A DNA stretch of 64,000 nt, taken from positions 496,001 through 560,000 of the forward strand of contig NZ_JAFFSU010000001.1 of the NCBI RefSeq assembly GCF_017948455.1, given 5' to 3'. The position numbers and the translations under genes are program-made. This document shows, in pieces, positions 17,205 to 27,148 of the stretch. Each line of letters begins with the position of its first letter. Position 1 is the stretch's first letter. Source of the DNA: Streptomyces sp. GESEQ-4. GTDB lineage: Bacteria; Actinomycetota; Actinomycetes; Streptomycetales; Streptomycetaceae. The notes beneath the pieces were generated by a model. The model was given only the letters and a program-made list of their open reading frames with translations, was not told the DNA's origin and ran no database searches.

Positions 17205-18694
17205 TTCGCACCGCCCTTTCCGCTGCCGCCCCGCGTGCGCTGCCACCAGTCCCGGAACGGCTCGGACGGCAGTGCGGGCAGGGCCCGGGTCTCGCTCCAC
17301 GCCTTGCCGGGACCCGGAAGCGAGCGCGGATGCAACCGCCGGGTGCGGGAGGCGAGCCGCTGGCCGGTGCGCAGGGCGCCCGGGCGGGCGAACGCCCAGC
17401 GTGTCGCGCGCATGGCGGCCCGTTCGGCAGCGTGCCCCTTGGCCGGCTTCAGCACCACCTTGTTGCCGGCCCGCGTCACCTGGCCGCCCTCCACGACCCG
17501 CTCCCGCAGATGCACCAGCACCTCGGGGATGTCGATCGCGACGGGGCACACCTCGTAGCAGGCACCGCACAGCGACGAGGCGTACGGCAGCGAGGCGTCG
17601 ATCTCGCTGTCCGTACCCCGGAGTTGAGGGCTGAGGATGGCGCCGATCGGGCCCGGATAGACCGAGCCGTAGGCGTGGCCGCCGGCCCGCTCGTACACCG
17701 GGCACACGTTGAGACACGCCGAGCAGCGGATGCAGCGCAGGGCCTGGCGGCCGACCTCGTCGGCGAGGGTGTCGGTGCGACCGTTGTCGAGGAGTACCAG
17801 GTGGAAGGTGTGCGGCCCGTCGGCGCTCTCGGAGTCCGTCGTGCCGGTCCACATGCTCGTGTACGGGTTCATGCGCTCCGCCGTCGACGAACGCGGCAGC
17901 GTCTGCAGGAACACCTCCAGGTCCTGCCAGGTCGGCACGATCTTCTCGATGCCGACGACCGAGATCAGCGTCTCGGGCAGGGTCAGGCACATCCGCCCGT
18001 TGCCCTCGGACTCCACGACGACCATCGTGCCGGTCTCGGCGACCATGAAGTTGGCGCCGGAGACGCCGACCTTGGCGCGCAGGAACTTCTCGCGGAGGTG
18101 CAGGCGGGCGGCCTCGGCGAGTTCGGCGGGTGTGTCGGTGAGGCCGTCGGGTGCGGGGCGGCCCCACTCGCTCATCTCGCGGGCGAAGATGTCCCGGATC
18201 TCGCCACGGTTGCGGTGGATCGCCGGGACGAGGATGTGCGAGGGCCGGTCCTTGCCCAACTGCACGATCAACTCGGCGAGATCGGTCTCGTATGCGCTGA
18301 TCCCCTCCTCCTCCAGCGCCTCGTTGAGCCCGATCTCCTGCGTGGCCATCGACTTGACCTTGACGACCTCCGACTCGCCGGTCTCCTTGACCAGTCGCGT
18401 CACGATCCGGTTGGCCTCGTCGGCGTCGGCCGCCCAGTGGACCGTACCGCCCGCTGCCGTGACCGACTCCTCCAACTGCTCGAGATAGCGGTCGAGATGG
18501 CGGAGCGTGTGGTCCTTGATCTGCTTGCCCGCCTCACGCAGCGCCGCCCAGTCGGAGACCTCGGCGACCGCCTTCTCGCGCTTGGCGCGGATGGTGTGGG
18601 TGGCGTGCCGCAGATTGCCGCGCAGCGTCTGGTTGTGCACCGCCTCGTGCGCGGCCTTCGGGAAGGCCGGCATCCCTACGAACGTCCCGCTCAT
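17201..18694 (-). CDS. lutB: LutB/LldF, iron-sulfur subunit of L-lactate oxidation complex
   Basis: A 497-residue protein with an N-terminal LUD domain (about 60-300), then two 4Fe-4S clusters of the form CIRCSACLNVCPVY and CGACYEVCPVAI, and a basic C-terminal DUF3390-like tail. The ATG at 18694 has GAGAGGAG 7 nt upstream. It is the electron-carrying core of the LutABC complex. 28 bp separate it from lutA, and it overlaps lutC by 4 bp, so the three are translated from one message. Confidence 0.92.
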   Translation of the reverse strand: MSGTFVGMPAFPKAAHEAVHNQTLRGNLRHATHTIRAKREKAVAEVSDWAALREAGKQIKDHTLRHLDRYLEQLEESVTAAGGTVHWAADADEANRIVTRLVKETGESEVVKVKSMATQEIGLNEALEEEGISAYETDLAELIVQLGKDRPSHILVPAIHRNRGEIRDIFAREMSEWGRPAPDGLTDTPAELAEAARLHLREKFLRAKVGVSGANFMVAETGTMVVVESEGNGRMCLTLPETLISVVGIEKIVPTWQDLEVFLQTLPRSSTAERMNPYTSMWTGTTDSESADGPHTFHLVLLDNGRTDTLADEVGRQALRCIRCSACLNVCPVYERAGGHAYGSVYPGPIGAILSPQLRGTDSEIDASLPYASSLCGACYEVCPVAIDIPEVLVHLRERVVEGGQVTRAGNKVVLKPAKGHAAERAAMRATRWAFARPGALRTGQRLASRTRRLHPRSLPGPGKAWSETRALPALPSEPFRDWWQRTRGGSGKGGAK

Positions 18695-18722
18695 GCGCGC
18701 GGCTCCTCTCCGGTACGCCCGC

Positions 18723-19478
18723 TCATTCCGCCGGCTCCTCTTCCGTGCTCGCCAGGATCTCCGCGATGTGGACCGGCCTCATACCGGTGCCGATCCGGGT
18801 CATCGTCCCGCCGATGTGCATGAGGCAGGAGTTGTCGGCCGCGCACAGCACCTCGGCGCCCGTCGACTCGGCGTTGCGTACCTTGTCCGCGCCCATCGCC
18901 GCCGAGACGTCGGAGTTCTTCAGCGCGAAGGTGCCGCCGAATCCGCAGCACTCGTCGGCACCCGGCAGCTCGGCCAGCTCCAGCCCCTTGACGGCCTGGA
19001 GCAGCCGCCGCGGCCTGTCCCCCAGGCCCAGGCTGCGCAGCCCGTGGCAGGTCGGGTGGTAGGTCACCTTGTGCGGGTAGTACGCGCCGACGTCCGTCAC
19101 CCCGAGGACGTCCACCAGGAACTCCGTGAGCTCGTACGTCTTCGGGACCACCGGTGCCAACGTGGCCGCGAGTGTGTCCCCGCGCCCCTCGGCCCGCGCC
19201 CGCTCGCCCATCCGCGGATACAGCTCCCGCACCATCGCCCCGCACGACCCGGACGGGGTCACGATCGCCTCGTACTCCCCGAAGACATCGGAGAAATGCC
19301 GGGCGAGCGGCTCCGCCTCATGCCGGTAGCCGGTGTTGTAGTGCGCCTGCCCGCAGCAGGTCTGGGCCATCGGGAAGTCGACGTCGACGCCCAGCCTGGT
19401 CAGCAGTTTCACCACGGCGCGGCCGGTGTCCGGATAGAGCGTGTCGTTGACACAGGTCAGGAACAGGGCGACACGCAT
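18723..19478 (-). CDS. lutA: LutA/LldE, CCG-domain subunit of L-lactate oxidation complex
   Basis: A 251-residue protein with two CCG (Cys-rich) domains: QTCCGQAHYNTGY with the later SGSCGAMV, and THPTCHGL-type spacing (TYHPTCHGLR) with DECCGFGG and a following CLMHIGG segment. These ligate iron-sulfur clusters in LutA/GlpC/HdrB-like proteins. The ATG has AAGGAG 6 nt upstream. It follows rhaB by 71 bp on the same strand without an obvious terminator, so read-through from the rhamnose promoter is likely. Confidence 0.92.
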   Translation of the reverse strand: MRVALFLTCVNDTLYPDTGRAVVKLLTRLGVDVDFPMAQTCCGQAHYNTGYRHEAEPLARHFSDVFGEYEAIVTPSGSCGAMVRELYPRMGERARAEGRGDTLAATLAPVVPKTYELTEFLVDVLGVTDVGAYYPHKVTYHPTCHGLRSLGLGDRPRRLLQAVKGLELAELPGADECCGFGGTFALKNSDVSAAMGADKVRNAESTGAEVLCAADNSCLMHIGGTMTRIGTGMRPVHIAEILASTEEEPAE

Positions 19479-19549
19479 CGCGGCTCCTTGTGGTTGATCA
19501 TCGGATGAGTGCAGCGTAGTCCGGCATCAGGACGTGGGGGAGTCCCCGG

Positions 19550-20998
19550 TCACCGCCGGGTGAGCCGGGCCTCCGCCTCGCGCCAGCGCGCGATGTCGCC
19601 GCGCGGCTCGTATCGGGTGAGCGGTTGCGTACGGGTGAGCAGGCGCCGCATTCCCGCGAGGTCGCCGACGAGCCCGTGGGCCCGCGCCTGGACCAGGACG
19701 TTCCCGAGGGCGGCGGCCTCCGTCGGGCCCGCCACGACCGGCAGTCCGCAGGCGTCGGCGGTGAGCTGGCACAGCAGCGCGTTGCGGGTGCCGCCGCCCA
19801 CGATGTGCACGACGTCGACCGGGTGCCCGGCCAGCCGCTGCGCCTCCTCGACCGCCCGGCGATGGGCGAGCGCGAGGGAGTCCAGGATGCAGCGCGTGAT
19901 CTCGGCGGGCGACTCGGGCACCGGCTGCCCCGAGACCCGGCACGCCTCGGCGATCCGCTCCGGCATTCGCCCCGGCGCGAGGAACGCGGAGTCGCCCGCG
20001 TCCACGACCGACCGCAGCGCCGGCGCCTTGGCCGCGTCGAGCAGCAGCCCGCCCAACTCCGGCTCACCCCAGGCCCGTACGCACTCCTGGAGCAGCCACA
20101 GTCCCATGATGTTGCGCAGATACCGGACCGTGCCGTCCAGCCCCAGCTCATTGGTGAAGTTGGCGGCGCGGCTCGCCTCGCTCAACACGGGCGCGTCCAG
20201 CTCCAGGCCCGCCAGGGACCAGGTGCCGGTGCAGATGTACGCGAACCGCTCACCCTCCGCCGGTACAGCGGCAACCGCCGACGCCGTGTCGTGCGAGCCG
20301 ACCGTCGTCACCGGCACCGGCCCGGTCAGCCCGGTCTCCTCCAGCACCTCGGGCCGCAGCACGCCCGCCGGATCCCCGGGCTGTCTGAGCGGCGCGAACA
20401 GGCCGAGGTCGATCCCGAGCCGGGCGGCGACGTCGTACGACCACTCCCGCGTCCGGGGATCGATCAGCTGGGTCGTCGAGGCGTTGGTCAGCTCGGTGCC
20501 CTGCTCGCCGGTGAGCCAGTAGGCGAGCAGATCCGGGACGAGCAACAGGCGCTTGGCGTACGTCAGTTGCTGGGTGGAACGGGCGGCGACCAGCTGGTAC
20601 AGCGTGTTGAAGGGCGCGTACTGCAGTCCCGTCGCCGCATACAGCTCGGGGGCGGGCACCGTCGCCCACACCTTCTCCGCGATGCCCTCGGTCCGCCCGT
20701 CCCGGTAGTGCACGGGGTTCCCGAGCAGCGCCCCGTCGGCGTCCAGCAGCCCGTAGTCCACGGCCCAGCTGTCGATGCCGACGGAGTCCACCTGCCCCGC
20801 CGCCCTGAGCCCGTCCAGCACCCCGGCGTACAGCCCGAGCACATCCCACCGCAGCCCCTCCGGCACCCGCACCGGCCGGTTCACGAACCGGTGCGCCTCC
20901 GTCAGCTCCAGCGAGTCGGGCCCGACGCGGCCGACCATGACGCGCCCGCTGGACGCGCCGAGGTCGACCGCGGCGTACGACTTCACGGCCGTGCTCAT
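19550..20998 (-). CDS. rhaB: Rhamnulokinase
   Basis: A 482-residue FGGY-family kinase. The N-terminal phosphate motif is AAVDLGASSGRVMVG, and the second half has TVGSHDTASAV and the adenosine-side motif VHIVGGGTRNALL. It phosphorylates L-rhamnulose to L-rhamnulose 1-phosphate. It overlaps the upstream aldolase/dehydrogenase gene by 4 bp, giving coupling of kinase and aldolase synthesis. Pathway neighbours on both sides make the substrate assignment firm. Confidence 0.93.
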   Translation of the reverse strand: MSTAVKSYAAVDLGASSGRVMVGRVGPDSLELTEAHRFVNRPVRVPEGLRWDVLGLYAGVLDGLRAAGQVDSVGIDSWAVDYGLLDADGALLGNPVHYRDGRTEGIAEKVWATVPAPELYAATGLQYAPFNTLYQLVAARSTQQLTYAKRLLLVPDLLAYWLTGEQGTELTNASTTQLIDPRTREWSYDVAARLGIDLGLFAPLRQPGDPAGVLRPEVLEETGLTGPVPVTTVGSHDTASAVAAVPAEGERFAYICTGTWSLAGLELDAPVLSEASRAANFTNELGLDGTVRYLRNIMGLWLLQECVRAWGEPELGGLLLDAAKAPALRSVVDAGDSAFLAPGRMPERIAEACRVSGQPVPESPAEITRCILDSLALAHRRAVEEAQRLAGHPVDVVHIVGGGTRNALLCQLTADACGLPVVAGPTEAAALGNVLVQARAHGLVGDLAGMRRLLTRTQPLTRYEPRGDIARWREAEARLTRR

Positions 20999-23034
20999 CG
21001 CAGGAACGCGGCCGCGACGCCGGCGTCGACCGGGACATGCAGCCCGGTGGTGTGCGTCAACTCCCCACCGGTCAGCGCGAACACGGCGTTCGCGACATGC
21101 TCGGGCAGCACCTCGCGCTTGAGGATGGTCCGCTGCGCGTAGAACTCACCCAACTTCGCCTCCTCCACCCCGTACACGGCCGCCCGCTGCGCACCCCAGC
21201 CACCGGCGAAGATCCCGGACCCACGCACCACGCCATCGGGATTGACCCCGTTGACCCGGATTCCGTGCTCACCCAACTCGGCGGCCAGCAGCCGCACTTG
21301 GTGTGCCTGATCGGCCTTGGTGGCGGAGTACGCGATGTTGTTCGGCCCGGCGAAGACGGCATTCTTGGAGGCGATGTACACGACGTCGCCGCCCAGCCCC
21401 TGCGCGATCATCACCCGCGCCGCCTCGCGCGAGACGAGGAACGACCCCCGGGCCATGATGTCGTGCTGCAGGTCCCAGTCCTTCACCGAAGTCTCGAGCA
21501 GCGGCTTGGAGATGGAGATACCCGCGTTGTTGACCACCAGATCGACCCCGCCGAAGGCGAGCACGGCCGCCTTGAAGGCATCGGCGATCTGCTCCTCGGA
21601 CGTCACATCCACCGTCACGGCGACGGCCTTGTCGGGCCCGCCCAGCTCCTCGGCGACGGCAGCCGCGTTCTCGGCATTGAGATCCGCGACGACGACACAC
21701 GCCCCCTCGGCCACCAGCCGCCCGGCGATCGCCTTCCCGATCCCACTGCCCGCCCCGGTCACCAGCGCGACCCGCGTCGCCAGCGCCTTGGGCTTCGGCA
21801 TCCGCTGAAGCTTGGCCTCCTCGAGCGCCCAATACTCGATACGGAACTTCTCGGACTCCTCGATCGGCGCGTAAGTCGACACGGCCTCGGCCCCGCGCAT
21901 CACATTGATGGCGTTGACATAGAACTCACCGGCCACCCGCGCGGTCTGCTTGTCCTTGCCGAAGCTGAACATGCCGACCCCGGGAACCAGCACGATCGCC
22001 GGGTCCGCGCCGCGCATGGCGGGGGAGTCGGGCAGGGCGTGCCGCTGGTAGTAGGCGGCGTACTCCTCGCGGTAGGCGGCGTGCAGCTCCTTCAGCCGTG
22101 CGATCGCCTCGTCCAGCGGCGCGGTCGGCGGCAGGTCGAGAACCAGCGGCCGTACCTTCGTGCGCAGGAAGTGATCGGGGCAGGACGTACCGAGAACGGC
22201 GAGCCGAGGATGCTCGGCGGACGCGAGGAAGTCGAGGACGACCTCGGAGTCGTTGAAGTGGCCCACCTGAGGGCGGTCCTGGGACGCGAGGGCACGCACA
22301 TGAGGCGCCAGCGCGGCCGCCCGCTCCCGCCGCTCGCCGGCGCTGAGGGCGGCGTACCCCTCGATGACCGGCCCGAAGGGCTCGGCCTTCCCGCGCTCCT
22401 CGAGAAACGCCTCGGCGGTACGGATGATGTGCAGCGAGTTCCGCTCGCACTCCTCGGAGGTGTCACCCCAGGCGGTGATCCCGTGCCCGCCGAGAATGCA
22501 CCCGATGGCCTGCGGGTTGGCCTTCTTCACGGCCGCGATGTCCAGCCCGAGCTGGAATCCCGGCCGCCGCCACGGCACCCACACCACGCTGTCCCCGAAA
22601 CACTCGGCGGTCAGCTTCTCCCCGTCGACGGCACAGGCGAGCGCGATACCGGAGTCCGGATGCAGATGATCCACATGCGCGGCCTCGACCAGCCCGTGCA
22701 TCGCCGTGTCGATCGACGGAGCCGCCCCACCCTTGCCATGCAGGCAGTAGTCGAACGCGGCCACCATCTCGTCCTCGCGCTCGACCCCCGGATACACCTC
22801 GACGAGCGCCCGCATCCGATCCAGCCGCAACACGGCCAGCCCGGCCTCCTTGAGAGTCCCGAGGTCACCCCCGGACCCCTTGACCCACATCAGCTCCACA
22901 TCACCACCGGTGACGGGATCCGTGTCGGTCCCCTTGGCGGACGTGTTCCCGCCGGCGTAGTTGGTGTTACGAGGATCAGCGCCGAGCCGATTGGACCGGG
23001 CGAGGAGGGAGACGGCTTCGGGGTGCGGTGCCAT
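20995..23034 (-). CDS. Bifunctional rhamnulose-1-phosphate aldolase / short-chain (lactaldehyde) dehydrogenase
   Basis: A 679-residue fusion. Residues 1-~400 are a class II aldolase domain with zinc ligands in DHLHPDSG (His123, His125) and GGHGITAWG; residues ~418-679 are an SDR with TGAGSGIG (426-433), NNAG and YSATK. Fusions of this type cleave L-rhamnulose 1-phosphate to dihydroxyacetone phosphate and L-lactaldehyde, and the SDR half oxidises lactaldehyde to L-lactate. This explains the lutABC genes downstream. The ATG at 23034 has a modest AAGGA site. It lies 114 bp after rhaI, with a repeat copy in the gap. Confidence 0.93.
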   Translation of the reverse strand: MAPHPEAVSLLARSNRLGADPRNTNYAGGNTSAKGTDTDPVTGGDVELMWVKGSGGDLGTLKEAGLAVLRLDRMRALVEVYPGVEREDEMVAAFDYCLHGKGGAAPSIDTAMHGLVEAAHVDHLHPDSGIALACAVDGEKLTAECFGDSVVWVPWRRPGFQLGLDIAAVKKANPQAIGCILGGHGITAWGDTSEECERNSLHIIRTAEAFLEERGKAEPFGPVIEGYAALSAGERRERAAALAPHVRALASQDRPQVGHFNDSEVVLDFLASAEHPRLAVLGTSCPDHFLRTKVRPLVLDLPPTAPLDEAIARLKELHAAYREEYAAYYQRHALPDSPAMRGADPAIVLVPGVGMFSFGKDKQTARVAGEFYVNAINVMRGAEAVSTYAPIEESEKFRIEYWALEEAKLQRMPKPKALATRVALVTGAGSGIGKAIAGRLVAEGACVVVADLNAENAAAVAEELGGPDKAVAVTVDVTSEEQIADAFKAAVLAFGGVDLVVNNAGISISKPLLETSVKDWDLQHDIMARGSFLVSREAARVMIAQGLGGDVVYIASKNAVFAGPNNIAYSATKADQAHQVRLLAAELGEHGIRVNGVNPDGVVRGSGIFAGGWGAQRAAVYGVEEAKLGEFYAQRTILKREVLPEHVANAVFALTGGELTHTTGLHVPVDAGVAAAFLR

Positions 23035-23078
23035 GAACGGTCAGTCCTTACTTGAGAGAGGGCGAGTGCACTTACCTA

Positions 23079-23112
23079 GGGGCGCGGGGAACTGCGCGAC
23101 CAGCCACAACGG
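23079..23112 (-). repeat. Interspersed 3'-UTR repeat, copy B (lacks the hairpin)
   Basis: GGGGCGCGGGGAACTGCG continues to CCAGCCACAACGG, ending at 23112. It lies between rhaI and the aldolase fusion gene, in the same orientation relative to transcription as the other copies. The second arm of the terminal hairpin is missing: the minus strand reads GCGCCCC then TAGGTAAG. That would allow read-through inside the operon. Confidence 0.8.
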
Positions 23113-23148
23113 ACCCGCACCCCGCAACAAACAGAACCCGGCAGACGC

Positions 23149-24309
23149 TTACGCGCCCCAACCGGCCTGCTCCCCACCAACTCGCTCAGCGACAATCTTC
23201 TCGGCCCACCCGGACCGTCGATACGCAGCCATCGGGTCCCCGTCCAACCCCATCTCCTCGCGCACTTCACGAAGCAACGGCCGCACGTCAGTGTTATACG
23301 CATCCATCAGCACGGCATTCGCCTCCAGGACGTCACCCGACGCCTGCGCCGCAGCCAACGCCGACCGATCCACCAGCAGCGCCTTCGCCGTGGCCTCCTG
23401 CACATTCATCACCGACCGGATGATCGCCGGAATCTTCGCCTCGATGTTGTGACACTGATCGAGCATGAAGGCCACGTCGGACGTGAACCCACCCCCACGC
23501 ACCACCTCATACATGATCCGGAACAACTGGAACGGATCAGCCGCCCCCACCATCAGATCGTCGTCCGCATAGAAGCGCGAGTTGAAGTCGAACCCCCCGA
23601 GCTTCCCCTCCCGCAGCAGCGTCGCCACGATGAACTCGATGTTCGTACCCGGCGCATGATGACCGGTGTCAACGACCACCTGAGCCTTCGGCCCCAACTT
23701 GAGGCAGTGCGCATACGCCGTGCCCCAGTCCGGCACATCGGTCGAATAGAAGGCAGGCTCGAAGAACTTGTACTCCAGCAGCATCCGCTGCCCCTCACCG
23801 AGTCGCCCGTACACCTCGGACAGCCCCTCGGCCAGCCGGTCCTGCCGCTCCCGTAGATCATCCTGCCCGGGATAGTTCGTACCGTCTGCGAACCACAGCT
23901 TCAGATCGGCGGAGCCCGTCGCGTCCATGATGTCGACGCACTCCAGCAAGTGATCGACGGCCTTGCGCCGCACCACCGCCTCCGGATGGCAGATGCTGCC
24001 GAGCTTGTAGTCGTCGTCCTGGAAGGTATTGGAGTTGATCGCGCCCAGCTTCACGCCGCGCTCCTCGGCGTACTTCGCCAGCGCCGCGTAGTCGTCGACC
24101 CTGTCCCACGGAATGTGCAGGGCGACGGTCGGCGCGACACCGGTGAACGCGTGCACCTGGGCCGCGTCGTCCAGCTTCTCCTGAGGCGTCCGTGGCACGC
24201 CTCGCTGCGCGAACACCTTGAACCGCGTACCCGAGTTCCCGTACGCCCACGACGGCGTCTCGACGGCCTGGGTCTTCAGGGCGGCCTTCACCGCGGCGAG
24301 TTCGGTCAC
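23149..24309 (-). CDS. rhaI: L-rhamnose isomerase (Pseudomonas/RhaI type)
   Basis: A 386-residue TIM-barrel isomerase of the xylose-isomerase-like superfamily. GTG start at 24309 with GGAG 7 nt upstream. Recognisable segments are [11 protein letters not shown], the [11 protein letters not shown] loop, [15 protein letters not shown] with the metal-binding Glu, [12 protein letters not shown] and [14 protein letters not shown]. This is the ~390-430-residue RhaI type rather than the E. coli RhaA type. It converts L-rhamnose to L-rhamnulose with a divalent metal. First gene of the leftward catabolic operon, with a strong promoter and a LacI-type operator. Confidence 0.93.
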   Translation of the reverse strand: MTELAAVKAALKTQAVETPSWAYGNSGTRFKVFAQRGVPRTPQEKLDDAAQVHAFTGVAPTVALHIPWDRVDDYAALAKYAEERGVKLGAINSNTFQDDDYKLGSICHPEAVVRRKAVDHLLECVDIMDATGSADLKLWFADGTNYPGQDDLRERQDRLAEGLSEVYGRLGEGQRMLLEYKFFEPAFYSTDVPDWGTAYAHCLKLGPKAQVVVDTGHHAPGTNIEFIVATLLREGKLGGFDFNSRFYADDDLMVGAADPFQLFRIMYEVVRGGGFTSDVAFMLDQCHNIEAKIPAIIRSVMNVQEATAKALLVDRSALAAAQASGDVLEANAVLMDAYNTDVRPLLREVREEMGLDGDPMAAYRRSGWAEKIVAERVGGEQAGWGA

Positions 24310-24373
24310 TTCAGGACTCCTGTGGCATCGGGTCGTAACAACTGCGGCAACGACTGCTGGAATGACTGTCGCA

Positions 24374-24421
24374 TGAAACGATTCAGAACGGGAAGCTATG
24401 GCGCCTCCGAAGGGGTGTCAA
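24374..24421 (-). promoter_or_regulatory. rhaI promoter and LacI-type operator
   Basis: On the minus strand a perfect TTGACA -35 (24421-24416) and TAGCTT -10 (24398-24393) are separated by 17 bp. Seven bases downstream lies TGAATCGTTTCA (24385-24374), one mismatch from the LacI-family palindrome TGAAACGTTTCA. Its position over the transcription start fits repression by the LacI-family protein encoded at 31153. Confidence 0.75.
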
Positions 24422-24470
24422 CCCCTCTGACCAACCCCGATGTCCGTGACTGGTCCGTGACCTTCGGCTA

Positions 24471-24485
24471 TCGAAATTTTTTCGA
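24471..24485. promoter_or_regulatory. AT-rich palindrome between the two rha promoters
   Basis: TCGAAA (24471-24476) and TTTCGA (24480-24485) are perfect inverted arms around TTT. Such an AT-rich stretch is rare in this DNA. It lies between the divergent -35 boxes, a place for an activator or a second repressor. Which protein binds is unknown. Confidence 0.45.
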
Positions 24486-24495
24486 CACAGACCCA

Positions 24496-24551
24496 TTGAC
24501 GTGACATGGCTCCGGTGCCTAACGTCCCGGCAACCCAGTTGAAACCTTTCA
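24496..24551 (+). promoter_or_regulatory. Rhamnose importer promoter and LacI-type operator
   Basis: TTGACG (24496-24501) and TAACGT (24520-24525) have an 18-bp spacer. TGAAACCTTTCA (24540-24551), with perfect TGAAA/TTTCA arms, follows 14 nt after the -10. It matches the rhaI operator and the LacI-family consensus. The start codon of the ATPase gene is 45 bp further on. Confidence 0.72.
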
Positions 24552-24596
24552 CGACGCGGTGAGGCCAGTCCCGCCGGTGTCGTCGAGGAGCCCCCA

Positions 24597-26114
24597 ATGA
24601 CCCACCCGTCCGACACGGGTCCGGCCCCGGTGCTGGCACTGAAGGACGTTTCCAAGTCCTTCGGCGCCGTGCGCGCTCTGCGGGACGTCTCCCTGGAGTT
24701 GTTCCCCGGCGAGGCGCACGCACTCGCCGGTGAGAACGGCGCCGGCAAGTCGACCCTCATCAAGACGCTCGCCGGAGTGCACCGGCCGGACGCCGGCCAG
24801 GTGCTGCTCGACGGTGAGCCCGTCGTCTTCCACGGCCCCGGCGACGCCCGCGACGCCGGTATCGCCGTGATCTACCAGGAGCCCACGCTCTTCCCCGACC
24901 TGTCGATCGCCGAGAACATCTTCATGGGCCGCCGTCCACGGCGCACCCTCGGCCGGATCGACCACAAGGCCACGCACGCGGCCACCGCCGCGCTGATGCA
25001 ACGCCTGGGCGTCGAACTCGACCCCGACCGCCCTGCCCGTGGCCTGTCCATCGCGGACCAGCAGATCGTCGAGATCGCCAAGGCGCTCTCCTTCGACGCC
25101 CGCGTCCTGATCATGGACGAGCCGACCGCCGCCCTCACCGGCAGCGAGGTGGCCCGTCTCTTCGGCGTCGTACGCACCCTGCGCGAACAGGGTGCCGCCG
25201 TGCTGTTCATCTCGCACCGGCTGGAGGAGATCTTCCAGATCTGCCAGACGGTGACCACGCTGCGCGACGGCGCCTGGATCGCCAGCGAGCCGCTGGACGG
25301 CATGACCGAGGACGACCTCGTCCGCCGCATGGTCGGCCGCGACCTCGACGAGCTGTACCCGAAGCAGGACGTCCGGCCCGGTGAGGTCGCCCTGAGTGTC
25401 CGGCGGCTGACCCGTGAGGGCGTCTTCACCGACGTCTCCTTCGAGGTCCGCACCGGCGAGATCGTCGGCCTCGCGGGGCTCGTCGGCGCCGGTCGTACGG
25501 AGGTCGCCCGCGCGGTCTTCGGCATCGACCGCTGGGACGCCGGCGAGGTCGAGGTGCAGGGGCGGAAGCTGACCAACGGAGCCCCCTCGGCCGCCATGGC
25601 CGCCGGGCTGGCCCTCGTCCCCGAGGACCGGCGCGCTCAGGGCCTGGTGATGGACATGTCCATCGAGCGGAACATCGGCCTCACCGGACTCCGTACGACT
25701 GTCAGGGCGGGCCTCATGGACCGCGGGGCCGAGCGCAGCCGCTCACTCGACTGGGCGGTCAAGCTCCAGGTCAAGTACGCCCGGATCGCCGACACCGTGA
25801 ACACCCTCTCGGGCGGCAACCAGCAGAAAGTCGTCCTCGCCAAGTGGCTGGCCACCGGCCCCAAGGTGCTGATCGTCGACGAGCCCACCCGCGGCATCGA
25901 CGTCGGCACGAAGGCCGAGGTCCACCGGCTGCTCAGCGAACTGGCCGCCGACGGGGTGGCCGTCCTGATGATCTCCTCCGACCTGCCCGAGATCCTCGGT
26001 ATGGCCGACCGCGTGCTGGTGATGCACGAAGGCCGGCTCACCGCCGAGATCCCGCGCTCCGACGCCACCGAGGAAACCGTGATGGCCGCAGCCACGGGGA
26101 GGGCCGCCGCATGA
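24597..26114 (+). CDS. Sugar ABC importer ATP-binding protein (rhamnose)
   Basis: A 505-residue double ATPase of the carbohydrate CUT2 (RbsA/MglA) class. The first nucleotide-binding domain has [24 protein letters not shown] and [11 protein letters not shown]; the second has the degenerate [27 protein letters not shown] and [13 protein letters not shown]. This domain asymmetry is normal for CUT2. The start has GAGGAG 6 nt upstream. First gene of the rightward operon and overlapping the next gene by 4 bp (ATGA). Rhamnose specificity is inferred from context. Confidence 0.93.
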   Translation: MTHPSDTGPAPVLALKDVSKSFGAVRALRDVSLELFPGEAHALAGENGAGKSTLIKTLAGVHRPDAGQVLLDGEPVVFHGPGDARDAGIAVIYQEPTLFPDLSIAENIFMGRRPRRTLGRIDHKATHAATAALMQRLGVELDPDRPARGLSIADQQIVEIAKALSFDARVLIMDEPTAALTGSEVARLFGVVRTLREQGAAVLFISHRLEEIFQICQTVTTLRDGAWIASEPLDGMTEDDLVRRMVGRDLDELYPKQDVRPGEVALSVRRLTREGVFTDVSFEVRTGEIVGLAGLVGAGRTEVARAVFGIDRWDAGEVEVQGRKLTNGAPSAAMAAGLALVPEDRRAQGLVMDMSIERNIGLTGLRTTVRAGLMDRGAERSRSLDWAVKLQVKYARIADTVNTLSGGNQQKVVLAKWLATGPKVLIVDEPTRGIDVGTKAEVHRLLSELAADGVAVLMISSDLPEILGMADRVLVMHEGRLTAEIPRSDATEETVMAAATGRAAA

Positions 26115-27148
26115 CGGTGACCACCGACCCGGCTCCCGTGACCGAGGTGTCCAAGTCCAGCGGCACCCGGCTGGTCGACCGTGTCTTCAAGATGCGGGAA
26201 CTGGCCATCCTGGTCGTGTTCCTGGTGATGATCGTCATCACCCAGCTGGGCAACAGCGAGTTCCTGAGCGAGCAGGGCATCAAGGACCTGCTGCTCAACG
26301 CGACCATCCTGGTGCTGGTCGCCACCGGCCAGTCCCTGGTCGTCATCACCCGCAACGTCGACCTCTCGGTCGGCTCGACGCTCGGCATCAGCGCCTTCGC
26401 GGCCGGGACCTACCTCCAAAACGGCGGCAACTCCGTCGTGGCCGTCCTCCTCGCCGTCCTGCTCGGCATCGGCTTCGGCCTGCTGAACGGCCTGCTCGTC
26501 AGCCTCGGCCAGGTGCCCGCCCTCGTCGTCACCCTCGGCACGCTCTACATCATCCGGGGCATCGACTCGATCTGGGTCGGCTCCCGTCAGATCACGGCCG
26601 CCGACCTCCCGGACGGCTTCGTCGACTTCGGCTCCGGCGGCATCTGGGCGGTGCCGTGGCTGGCGCTGATCGCGCTGGCGGTCCTGGTGGCGACGGCGTA
26701 CTACCTCAAGCACTACGGCAGCGGACGCGAGCTGTACGCGCTCGGCTCCAACCCCGAGGCCGCCCGGCTCGCCGGCATCCCGGTCCGCAAGCGGATCCTG
26801 GCCGCGTACACCTTCTGCGGCGCCCTCGCGGGTCTCGCGGGCGCGATGTACCTGGCCCGCTTCGGCAACGTCGACTCCGGCACGGGTAACGGCTACGAAC
26901 TCACCGTCGTCAGCGCGGTGGTGGTCGGCGGTGTCGTCTTCACCGGCGGCTCCGGCAGCGTGTACGGCGCCGCGCTCGGCGCGTTGCTGCTGACCTCCAT
27001 CAACAGCGTGCTGCCCGCCCTCGGTGTCAGCTCCGTGTGGGTGCTCGCCATCAACGGCATCCTGCTCATCCTCGCCATCGCGGTCGACCGGGTCGTCGCG
27101 CTGCGCGTGGCCTCGGCCCTGAAGAAGAGGAACGCCCGCCATGCCTGA
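26111..27148 (+). CDS. Sugar ABC importer permease 1 (rhamnose)
   Basis: A 345-residue BPD_transp_2 permease of the RbsC class. Its start overlaps the ATPase stop codon. About nine to ten membrane helices are visible. The conserved segment [22 protein letters not shown] is the ATPase-coupling loop, and [11 protein letters not shown] is typical of the first half. It forms a heteromeric channel with permease 2, whose gene overlaps its end by 8 bp. Confidence 0.92.
   Translation: MTVTTDPAPVTEVSKSSGTRLVDRVFKMRELAILVVFLVMIVITQLGNSEFLSEQGIKDLLLNATILVLVATGQSLVVITRNVDLSVGSTLGISAFAAGTYLQNGGNSVVAVLLAVLLGIGFGLLNGLLVSLGQVPALVVTLGTLYIIRGIDSIWVGSRQITAADLPDGFVDFGSGGIWAVPWLALIALAVLVATAYYLKHYGSGRELYALGSNPEAARLAGIPVRKRILAAYTFCGALAGLAGAMYLARFGNVDSGTGNGYELTVVSAVVVGGVVFTGGSGSVYGAALGALLLTSINSVLPALGVSSVWVLAINGILLILAIAVDRVVALRVASALKKRNARHA

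Noticed and set aside
21037..23055. About 670-codon open frame on the plus strand opposite the aldolase-dehydrogenase fusion
   Set aside because: It is a mirror of the GC-skewed codons of the real gene, with no ribosome site and no domain.
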